DNA from: Nocardioides oleivorans
GTDB lineage: Bacteria > Actinomycetota > Actinomycetes > Propionibacteriales > Nocardioidaceae
DNA length: 64,000 bases
NCBI RefSeq assembly: GCF_004137255.1
Contig: NZ_SDWT01000003.1
Span: 1-64,000, forward strand
Reading direction: 5' to 3'
Under the pieces are notes generated by a model. The model was not told the DNA's origin and made no database searches. It worked only from the letters and a program-made list of their open reading frames with translations. A program made the translations under genes and the position numbers. Shown one piece after another: positions 58,025-64,000 of the stretch; position 1 is the first letter of the stretch, and each line of letters opens with the position of its first letter.

Positions 58025-59105
58025 CATCAAGAAACGCCCCAATGGCCGGTGGCGCGCTCGCTACCGCGACGCCTCAGGCCGCGAGATTGCCAAGCACTTC
58101 GACCGCAAGGTTGACGGGCAGCAGTGGCTGGACGAGGTCACGGCATCCGTCGTCCGTGGTGACTACGTCGACCCAAAGGCGGGTCGCATCACCGTGGCGT
58201 CTTATGCGACCCAGTGGGAGTCCGTGCGCGTCCACAGTGACGGGTCGGCGCGGATCGTCGACAACGCGCTGCGCCTGCACCTCCTGCCGGCGCTCGGCGC
58301 CTACCCGCTCGCCAGCGTCCTGCCTACGCAAGTGCAGGGGTTCGTTCACGGCCTCGAGGCCAAGGGGCTGGCTCCCGGCTCGGTGCGCAACATCTACGAC
58401 GTCACGGCGCGAGTGTTCGAGGCCGCGGTGTACGACCGAAAAATCCCGCGGACACCCTGCGTCAAGATCAGGTTGCCGTCGGGCGGTGGCGTCGAAGTGG
58501 TCCCGCCGACGGTTGAGGAGATCGATGCCGTGCGCGTCGAGCTGGATCCTCGCTACAGGGCTGCGTTGCTCGTGCTCTCTGGCTCTGGGCTACGCATCGG
58601 CGAGTTCCTCGGCCTCGGCATGTTCGATGTCAACTACCTAGGTCGATCGATTCGGGTTGAGCGCCAGCGACTCCAGACCAACGCGCTGGCTGACCTGAAG
58701 ACCAAGGCGTCACGGCGCACCGTGCCAATCGGGCAGGTAGTCGTCGACGGCCTCACTGAGCACCTACGCGAGTTCCCGGGTACAGATGAGGCGCTGTTCG
58801 TCGACGAGTGGGGCAAGCCTCTTTCGTACTCCCGCTGGAAGAAGATGCTTGCGGCGGCGGCAGGGCGAGCCGGCGTCGAGCTCACCAGCCACGACCTTCG
58901 TCACTTCGCTGCCTCGGCGCTGATCTCGGGTGGCGCCTCGGTGAAGCAGGTCCAGGCATTCCTGGGCCATGCGTCCGCGGTCATCACCCTGCGGACCTAT
59001 GCGCACCTGTTCCCGGGCGACGAGGACCGGACGCGCGTAGTGCTTGATGCCGCCCTCGGTCCGCTTGCGGACTCCTCGCGGACCGAGGGGGCATCCAATG
59101 CTTGA
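58017..59105 (+). CDS. Tyrosine recombinase (phage integrase)
   Basis: 362 residues. N-terminal arm-binding region (KKRPNGRWRARYRDASGREIAKHFDRK), SAM-like core-binding domain at about 60-150, catalytic domain with Arg193, Lys230, His292-x2-Arg295, His318 and Tyr328. It carries out insertion at sodN. Its last codons contain one arm-type site. ATG 58017. Confidence 0.95.
   Translation: MASIKKRPNGRWRARYRDASGREIAKHFDRKVDGQQWLDEVTASVVRGDYVDPKAGRITVASYATQWESVRVHSDGSARIVDNALRLHLLPALGAYPLASVLPTQVQGFVHGLEAKGLAPGSVRNIYDVTARVFEAAVYDRKIPRTPCVKIRLPSGGGVEVVPPTVEEIDAVRVELDPRYRAALLVLSGSGLRIGEFLGLGMFDVNYLGRSIRVERQRLQTNALADLKTKASRRTVPIGQVVVDGLTEHLREFPGTDEALFVDEWGKPLSYSRWKKMLAAAAGRAGVELTSHDLRHFAASALISGGASVKQVQAFLGHASAVITLRTYAHLFPGDEDRTRVVLDAALGPLADSSRTEGASNA
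59064..59085 (+). other. Integrase arm-type sites (right)
   Basis: TGCGGACTC at 59066-59074 and a weaker CGCGGACCG 11 bp further; the spacing equals that of the left pair. 65 bp inside attR. Confidence 0.6.
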
Positions 59106-59110
59106 ACTAG

Positions 59111-59125
59111 CAGGTCAACGACCTG
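59111..59125. terminator. Small hairpin between integrase and sodN
   Basis: CAGGTC-AAC-GACCTG, 6 pairs with a 3-nt loop, 6 nt after the integrase stop and 10 nt from the sodN stop. A weak terminator or a recombinase site. Confidence 0.4.
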
Positions 59126-59134
59126 TCCAGGCGG

Positions 59135-59536
59135 TTACGCCTTCTTCGTCTCCCAGAAGATCTCCGCGATCTCGTCGATCTTGGCGAGGAGCTGGTCGGC
59201 GACCTCGGCGTCCATGGTGCCCTTGGTGCCGGTGGCACCCGCGAGCTTGGTGGCCTCGTTGACCAGCGTGTGGAGCTGGGGGTACTTCTCGAAGTGCGGG
59301 GGCTTGAAGTAGTCGGTCCACAGCACCCACAGGTGGTGCTTGACCAGCTCGGAGCGCTGCTCCTTGATCAGGACCGCGCGGGTGCGGAAGTCGGGGTCGT
59401 CGCTGTCGTTGACCTTGGCGATGACCGCCTTGATCGACTCGGCCTCGATGCGCGCCTGGGCGGGGTCGTAGACACCGCAGGGAAGGTCGCAGTGGGCCGA
59501 GACCTCGACGGTCGGGGCGAGCAGGTGGCGAAGCAT
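59135..59536 (-). CDS. sodN: Nickel superoxide dismutase
   Basis: 133 residues from ATG 59536 (GAGAGG site). A 14-residue propeptide (MLRHLLAPTVEVSA) is removed so that His1 of the nickel hook HCDLPCGVYDP (Cys2, Cys6, Tyr9) becomes the N-terminus. Dismutates superoxide in the cytoplasm as a hexamer. Its end WETKKA-stop overlaps the phage attR; the protein is unaltered. A -10 TAGTGT lies at 59580-59575 (minus). Divergent from sodX, its maturation protease. Confidence 0.96.
   Translation of the reverse strand: MLRHLLAPTVEVSAHCDLPCGVYDPAQARIEAESIKAVIAKVNDSDDPDFRTRAVLIKEQRSELVKHHLWVLWTDYFKPPHFEKYPQLHTLVNEATKLAGATGTKGTMDAEVADQLLAKIDEIAEIFWETKKA
59139..59153. other. attR core
   Basis: GCCTTCTTCGTCTCC, the second copy of the core; on the minus strand it encodes the last residues of SodN, and the phage supplies the final base of the Ala codon and the TAA stop (59135-59137). 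Confidence 0.92.
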
Positions 59537-59589
59537 CTTGTTCCTCTCGATCGGGAAGCTGAACGTCTGCTGCGACACTACTCCGCGTG

Positions 59590-59943
59590 ATGAGGGGTCG
59601 GATCCGGGGTCTCGCCCTCTGGGGTGGTGCCCGGGTGAGGGGCCGCTCGATGCTCCCGACCCTGCACGACGGTGACCTGCTCCTGGTGCAGTACGACGCC
59701 CGGCCGCGCCCGGGCGACCTCGTCGTCGCCCGCTTCGTCGACGGCACGGTCGCGGTCAAGCGTGCGGTCGAGAGGCGTCGTACACGCACGGACGGGGCGG
59801 GCTGGTGGCTGCTCAGCGACAACCCGGACGAGGGCGTCGACTCGCGCCACCGCGGGGTGGTCGCGGAGCAGTCGGTGCTGGCCGTCGTACGCCTGCGGAT
59901 GTGGCCTTCGCCACGCGTGGGACGCCACCTGCGCCACCCGTGA
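59590..59943 (+). CDS. sodX: Nickel-type SOD maturation protease SodX
   Basis: 117 residues. S24/S26 signal-peptidase fold: catalytic Ser in RGRSMLPTLHDGDLLLV and Lys in VAVKRAVERR, then DNPDEGVDSRHRG. Cuts the SodN propeptide. Divergent from sodN with a gap of 53 bp, so the two may share control. A GTG at 59587 is an alternative start. Confidence 0.9.
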   Translation: MRGRIRGLALWGGARVRGRSMLPTLHDGDLLLVQYDARPRPGDLVVARFVDGTVAVKRAVERRRTRTDGAGWWLLSDNPDEGVDSRHRGVVAEQSVLAVVRLRMWPSPRVGRHLRHP

Positions 59944-59963
59944 GCTGTGCCAGTATCGCCGGC

Positions 59964-61136
59964 ATGGCTTCGCACCCGCACTCCGGCGATCCCGTGTTCG
60001 ACCTGCACGTCGGCGGCAAGATGGAGACCGTCTCGACGGTCGCCCTCACCGGCCCCGACGAGCTCTCCCTCGCCTACACCCCCGGCGTGGCCCGGGTCTG
60101 CGAGGCCATCGCCGCCGACCCGTCGATGACGCAGCACTACACGTGGGTGCCGAACACCGTCGCGATCGTGTCCGACGGCACCGCCGTGCTCGGCCTCGGC
60201 GACATCGGCCCGGCGGCCGCGATGCCCGTGATGGAGGGCAAGGCCGTGCTCTTCAAGCAGTTCGGCGGCGTCGACGCCGTGCCGATCTGCCTCGACACCA
60301 CCGACGTCGAGGAGATCATCGAGACGGTGGTCCGCCTGGCCCCGAGCTTCGGCGGCATCAACCTCGAGGACATCTCCGCCCCGCGGTGCTTCGAGATCGA
60401 GGCGCGGCTCAAGGAGCGGCTCGACATCCCTGTCTTCCACGACGACCAGCACGGCACCGCAGTCGTCGCCCTCGCCGCCCTGACCAACGCGCTGCGCCTC
60501 ACGGGCCGTGACGCGGCCACCGTGCGGGTCGTGGTCCAGGGTGCCGGCGCCGCCGGCGTCGCGGTCGCGCGGATCCTGCTCGAGGCCGGCGTGCGCGACA
60601 TCGCCGTGCTCGACCGCCAGGGCGTGCTCAACTCCGAGCGGGCGGACCTCACCGAGGTGAAGGCCGCGCTGGCGCGCGACACCGCCGACGTCTTCGGCCG
60701 CCGCGGCACCCTCGCCGACGTGATGGCCGGCGCCGACGTCTACATCGGCGTCTCCGGCGGTCAGGTGCCCGAGGAGATCGTGGCCTCGATGGCCGACGAC
60801 GCGATCATCTTCGGACTGGCCAACCCCACGCCCGAGGTGCACCCCGACCTGGCCCACAAGTACGCCCGCGTCGTGGCCACCGGTCGCTCGGACTTTCCGA
60901 ACCAGATCAACAACGTCCTCGCCTTCCCGGGCATCTTCCGCGGCGCCTTCGACGTGCACGCCACCGCGATCACCGAGGGCATGAAGGTCGCCGCCGCCAC
61001 CGCGCTCGCCGAGCTCGTGGGCGACGACCTCAGCGAGGACCTGGTCATCCCCTCGCCCTTCGATCCCCGCGTCCCCGGTGCCGTGCGCGAGGCCGTCTCC
61101 GCCGCTGCCCGCGCGGACGGGGTCGCGCGCCGCTGA
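59964..61136 (+). CDS. NAD(P)-dependent malic enzyme
   Basis: 390 residues. Converts malate to pyruvate and CO2. Visible: [44 protein letters not shown], the catalytic [28 protein letters not shown] and a Rossmann [13 protein letters not shown]. Short prokaryotic type, without the PTA-like C-terminal extension. CAGTAT ends 7 nt before ATG 59964. Confidence 0.93.
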   Translation: MASHPHSGDPVFDLHVGGKMETVSTVALTGPDELSLAYTPGVARVCEAIAADPSMTQHYTWVPNTVAIVSDGTAVLGLGDIGPAAAMPVMEGKAVLFKQFGGVDAVPICLDTTDVEEIIETVVRLAPSFGGINLEDISAPRCFEIEARLKERLDIPVFHDDQHGTAVVALAALTNALRLTGRDAATVRVVVQGAGAAGVAVARILLEAGVRDIAVLDRQGVLNSERADLTEVKAALARDTADVFGRRGTLADVMAGADVYIGVSGGQVPEEIVASMADDAIIFGLANPTPEVHPDLAHKYARVVATGRSDFPNQINNVLAFPGIFRGAFDVHATAITEGMKVAAATALAELVGDDLSEDLVIPSPFDPRVPGAVREAVSAAARADGVARR

Positions 61137-61151
61137 GCGCAGCCGCGGGGG

Positions 61152-61571
61152 TCAGGACCGCAGGTCGGGGATGGGCGTGCCCGACTCCCAGAACCGGTGG
61201 AGTGCCGCCCAGTACCGGGCCGAGGTCGGTCGCAGCCACGGCGCGAACGCTTCGGGGTCCAGCCCGCGCGACGTGACCGTGTCCATCTGCATGCCCTCGA
61301 GGTAGCCGATGACTCCCAGCTCGCTGACGTAGTCGTCGCCCTCGGTGACGAGGCGCTCGACCAGGTCGAAGAGGACGTCGAAGCCGTCGGTGCGTCCGGC
61401 AGCGAGCTCGTCGGCCAGCCTGCTGACGACCGCACCGGCGTCGAGGTAGCCCAGTCGCCCACCCGGGCTGTCCGGGTCCGCATTGTCCTCCGCTGCGTCC
61501 TGCCAGGCCTCGGCGATCCAGCCCGAGGCGGCGACCAGCAGCCCGGGGACCTGTGCGGCAGTGATGGCCAT
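61152..61571 (-). CDS. Small uncharacterised protein
   Basis: 139 residues, mostly helical. [72 protein letters not shown] resemble DUF-type proteins that contain FLAG-like 'EGLQ' patterns in polyimmunity-like loci, but no family is certain. Alone, convergent with the malic enzyme gene. Confidence 0.6.
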   Translation of the reverse strand: MAITAAQVPGLLVAASGWIAEAWQDAAEDNADPDSPGGRLGYLDAGAVVSRLADELAAGRTDGFDVLFDLVERLVTEGDDYVSELGVIGYLEGMQMDTVTSRGLDPEAFAPWLRPTSARYWAALHRFWESGTPIPDLRS

Positions 61572-61627
61572 GGCACCTGAGTATGGACGGCGGAGCGCGG
61601 TCTTGGCGCGACGGGGAGGATGAGCAG

Positions 61628-62002
61628 GTGACCCCACCGGACAAGACCTGCGCCTCGTGCGGGCGTCGGATCCAGTGGCGCAAGAAGTGGGAGCGCGACT
61701 GGGAGCAGGTGCGCTACTGCTCGAGCGCGTGCCGGCGTCGCGGGGTGACGCCCGTCGACCAGGCCCTCGAGGACGCGCTCCTCGAGCTCCTGGGGGCAGC
61801 AGGCGCCATGCTCGTCGACGTGGGCGAGGCCGCGGGTGCGGTCGCAGCGGCCACCGGCACGCCGCGCCGCGAGCTGGACGAGCCGGCCCGACGCGCTGCC
61901 CGCCGCCTGGTCGATCGGGGCGAGGTCACGGTCGTCCAGGGTGGCCGGGTCGTGGACCCGTCCACGGCCAAGGGACCGATCAGCGTGCGCCGCGCCCGCT
62001 AG
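61628..62002 (+). CDS. DUF2256/DUF3253 zinc-finger protein
   Basis: 124 residues. N-terminal zinc ribbon [33 protein letters not shown] (DUF2256), then a DUF3253 winged-helix region (LEDALLELL...[28 protein letters not shown]). GTG 61628 has GGGGAGG 8 nt upstream. Probably a nucleic-acid-binding protein. Confidence 0.8.
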   Translation: MTPPDKTCASCGRRIQWRKKWERDWEQVRYCSSACRRRGVTPVDQALEDALLELLGAAGAMLVDVGEAAGAVAAATGTPRRELDEPARRAARRLVDRGEVTVVQGGRVVDPSTAKGPISVRRAR

Positions 62003-62029
62003 GACCAGCCGGCAGCGCGCCCCTCCGCC

Positions 62030-63271
62030 TCAGAACCCGAACGACGGCTCCGGTGCGGCAGCGGTGCGCAGCGCCCGGGCCAGGTCGGCGTACGCGCCCG
62101 GGCGGTGCTCCTGCACGAGGCCCGCGCGGAGCAGGTTCGCGACGGAGCGTCCCAGGTAGCCGGCGCCCAGGACGGCGGCGTCGAGCGCGACGTCGGCCGC
62201 GGAGTCGGTCCGCACCGCCGTGCCTTCGCCGCCGGAGGCGACCACCTGCCAGCGGCCGGCGTTCCACGGTGCGTGGCGGTCCGCGACCTCGACCACGACG
62301 TCGCAGTCGTCCTCGTAGGTCCGCTGCGACCACGCGGCCGCCAGGTCGACGACCCGGATCCAGGTGCTGTCCCAGGTCTTCACGGTGCCAGTCCCGCGAG
62401 GCCCGCCGACCCAGTCGAGCACCGGGTCGTCGGTGGCGACGGCGTCGACCTTCGTCGTCCCCATCAGGTCCAGGTCGACGAGGCGCCGGAGCAGCGCCAG
62501 CCGGGCCGCGGGTCCGCCCGTGAGCAGGCCGGCGGTGACCGTGCCGGAGGGCCGGGCGTCGTCCCACTTGTGCTCGCGACGGAACGCCACGGCGCCCACG
62601 TCACGGCCCTCGCGGCGGGCGAAGAGGATGCGCCGGCGCTCCTTGTCGCGCAGCTCGGCGGCCGACTCCGAGCCGAAGAGCCGGGTGAAGTCGGAGGACC
62701 CGATGATGGTGCCGGGGGCACCCGGCGCACCGGCACGCGCACAGTCGCGCCACCGGTCGGTCGCGCCCGGCGCCGAGCTGTCGACGAGGTGCGTCGTGAT
62801 GCCGGCGACCTCGTCCTCGAGGTGGGGAGCGGTGAAGGTGGTGCCGCGGCCCACGTGCACCTGGAGCTGGAGGGCCGCCATCCCGTAGCCGAAGCGTCCG
62901 TAGATGCCCTGCTCGCTGGCGTGCAGGGCCGACAGGGCGAGCCCGGCGTCGCGCGTGCGGGCGAGGTGGTCGGCCATCATCGCGGACAGCACGCCGCGGC
63001 GGCGCACGTCCGGGTGGACGCCCACCCAAGTCAGCCCCGCGATCGGCACCAGGGCACCGCCGGGCAGCGCGAGCTCCATCGGTCGGACGCCGTAGATCCC
63101 GCTGTGCCGGTCGTCCGGACCGTCGGGCAGGTCGGCCACGAAGCGCTGGTCCTCGGGGAGGCCGAGCCGCAGGTGGTCGGCGTCGGCCTCGCCGACCTCC
63201 CCGAACCACACCAGCTGGTCGGTGGCCAGGAAGCGGGCGGCGTCCTCGGACGGGCGTACGTCGATGCTCAC
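62030..63271 (-). CDS. Eis-type GNAT N-acetyltransferase
   Basis: 413 residues. Eis layout: N-terminal GNAT (VGVHPDVRRRGVLSAMMADHLARTRDAGLALSALHASEQGIYGRFGYG), central GNAT-like domain and C-terminal SCP2 sterol-carrier-like part (DVVVEVADRHAPWNAGRWQV...GRSVANLLRAGLV). The C-terminal Phe is in place (SFGF), as required in the Eis active site. Relatives acetylate aminoglycosides or lysines; the native substrate is open. Confidence 0.9.
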   Translation of the reverse strand: MSIDVRPSEDAARFLATDQLVWFGEVGEADADHLRLGLPEDQRFVADLPDGPDDRHSGIYGVRPMELALPGGALVPIAGLTWVGVHPDVRRRGVLSAMMADHLARTRDAGLALSALHASEQGIYGRFGYGMAALQLQVHVGRGTTFTAPHLEDEVAGITTHLVDSSAPGATDRWRDCARAGAPGAPGTIIGSSDFTRLFGSESAAELRDKERRRILFARREGRDVGAVAFRREHKWDDARPSGTVTAGLLTGGPAARLALLRRLVDLDLMGTTKVDAVATDDPVLDWVGGPRGTGTVKTWDSTWIRVVDLAAAWSQRTYEDDCDVVVEVADRHAPWNAGRWQVVASGGEGTAVRTDSAADVALDAAVLGAGYLGRSVANLLRAGLVQEHRPGAYADLARALRTAAAPEPSFGF

Positions 63272-63340
63272 GGGGCCAGCCTTTCGCCCGTGCGGGGGAC
63301 CTGCAACCGGTTAAGGAGGCCCACTCGCTAGGGTCGGAGG

Positions 63341-64000
63341 ATGTTCGCCGTCTACGCCGAGACCTTCTCCTTCGACGACCCGCTGAGCGGCCTGGTGGTG
63401 GGGGAGCGGCCCGATCCCGAGGCGCCGGACGGGTGGGCGACGGTGACGGTGAAGGCGGCCAGCCTCAACCACCACGACCTGTGGTCGCTGCGCGGTGTCG
63501 GCCTGCGCGAGGAGGCCCTGCCGATGATCCTCGGCTGCGACGCGGCCGGCCTCGACGAGGACGGCAACGAGGTCGTGGTGCACGGGGTGATCGGTGACCC
63601 GGCGTGGACCGGCGAGGAGGCCGACGACCCCGGTCGCTCGCTCCTCTCCGAGCGTCACCAGGGCACGCTGGCCGACCGGGTGATCGTGCCGCGGCGCAAC
63701 CTGGTGCCCAAGCCCGCCTCGCTCTCCTTCGAGGAGGCCGCCTGCCTGCCGACCGCGTGGCTCACCGCCTACCGGATGCTGTTCGTCCAGGGCGCCTGCA
63801 AGCCCGGCGAGACGGTGCTCGTGCAGGGCGCCGGAGGCGGTGTCGCCACGGCCCTCATCACCCTCGCCCGCGCCGCCGGCGTCCGCGTCCTGGCCACCAG
63901 CCGTGACGAGGCGAAGCGGGCCCGCGCGCTCGAGCTCGGCGCGCACGAGGTCTTCGAGTCCGGAGCCCGGCTGCCGGTGAAGGTCGACGCCGTGATGGAG
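63341..64000 (+). CDS. Zinc-type alcohol dehydrogenase/quinone reductase-like protein, 3' truncated
   Basis: 220 residues visible; the gene runs off the window. MDR fold: GROES-like start ATVTVKAASLNHHDLWSL, GCDAAGLDEDG, AWLTAYRMLFVQGACKPGETVLVQGAGGGVATALITLARA with the Rossmann glycines. No complete structural zinc site is seen. Leaderless: TAGGGT (63329-63334) ends 6 nt before ATG 63341. Confidence 0.85.
   Translation, partial: MFAVYAETFSFDDPLSGLVVGERPDPEAPDGWATVTVKAASLNHHDLWSLRGVGLREEALPMILGCDAAGLDEDGNEVVVHGVIGDPAWTGEEADDPGRSLLSERHQGTLADRVIVPRRNLVPKPASLSFEEAACLPTAWLTAYRMLFVQGACKPGETVLVQGAGGGVATALITLARAAGVRVLATSRDEAKRARALELGAHEVFESGARLPVKVDAVME

Larger units (their letters stand above)
42818..59153. 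mobile_element. Integrated prophage (about 16.3 kb) in the sodN 3' end
   Basis: Bounded by the 15-bp repeat GCCTTCTTCGTCTCC. It contains integrase, repressor, excisionase-like protein, a replication-type ATPase, HNH-terminase, portal, protease-capsid, head-tail and tail genes, tape measure and tail hub, in siphovirus order. The base composition is visibly less GC-rich than the flanks. No endolysin, holin, separate small terminase or replication module is seen. The size and fused genes recall the very small actinobacterial siphoviruses such as Rhodococcus RRH1. Confidence 0.93.

Noticed and set aside
42818..59153. Phage-inducible island (capsid-forming PICI) instead of a phage
   Set aside because: Tail tube, chaperones, tape measure and tail hub are all present, which such islands lack; a satellite nature cannot be fully excluded because lysis genes are missing.
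59135..59578. Longer SodN with start near 59578
   Set aside because: The 14-residue propeptide from ATG 59536 has the usual length and a ribosome-binding site; extra residues look like leader sequence with the promoter inside.

Overview
The window comes from a high-GC actinobacterium, most likely Nocardioides or a close relative (Propionibacteriales). The signs are GC-rich third codon positions, a DUF222/HNH (13E12-type) protein at the left edge, WhiB1, PdtaS, a SigR/RsrA pair with a mycothiol-type zinc anti-sigma factor, Ni-superoxide dismutase with its SodX protease, an Eis-type acetyltransferase, and many apparently leaderless genes whose -10 hexamer (TANNNT) ends exactly 6 nt before the start codon. 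There are no rRNA or tRNA genes and no CRISPR array.

Layout. 1-9.8 kb: mixed single genes (HNH protein, P-loop kinase, secreted beta-propeller protein, DUF1349, two VOC proteins, HrpB helicase, MsrB, DinB-like). 9.85-15.1 kb: a five-gene minus-strand catabolic operon (acyl-CoA dehydrogenase, SDR, APH-like kinase, histidine phosphatase, SDR), divergent from a TetR regulator across a palindromic operator. 15.1-24.9 kb: secreted metalloprotease, nucleotidyltransferase, DUF445, S4 protein, ABC exporter with a divergent NarL-type two-component system, FKBP, CBS, HisN, DUF2231. 24.9-42.7 kb: a core actinobacterial block. It holds rsgA, aroA, an unusual sigma/anti-sigma/mucin-like membrane fusion, SRAP, sigR-rsrA, ribosomal protein bL37, a second ECF system, a TPP enzyme, pdtaS-whiB1, a broken GNAT gene and an rsbW-sigB/F pair. 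Several of these are also neighbours in Mycobacterium tuberculosis (aroA, SRAP, sigH-rshA, pdtaS, whiB1).

42,818-59,153 is a compact, complete-looking prophage of about 16.3 kb, inserted in the 3' end of sodN. A 15-bp direct repeat (GCCTTCTTCGTCTCC) bounds it and the phage side supplies a new stop codon, so the SodN protein is unchanged. Rightward genes at the left end (metallopeptidase, two small proteins, a secreted protein) converge on a long leftward operon. In transcription order this operon has an excisionase-like HTH, two small proteins, a RecA/RepA-type ATPase, a small coiled-coil protein, an HNH-TerL fusion, portal, protease-capsid fusion, head-tail and tail genes, a G/GT tail chaperone pair with a canonical -1 slippery site, a very short tape measure, a tail hub/adhesin and a sigma-like protein. 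Repressor and integrase are read rightward at the right end. No endolysin or holin can be recognised.

59.1-64 kb returns to host genes: sodN, sodX, NAD(P)-dependent malic enzyme, two small hypothetical proteins, the Eis-type acetyltransferase and a truncated zinc-type alcohol dehydrogenase.

The most noteworthy items are sodN as a phage attachment site, with sodN cut off from its own terminator; the minimal lysis-less phage with fused packaging and capsid proteins; the membrane-anchored sigma/anti-sigma fusion; a SigR promoter placed to give a longer SigR isoform; and the uniform leaderless-promoter geometry.
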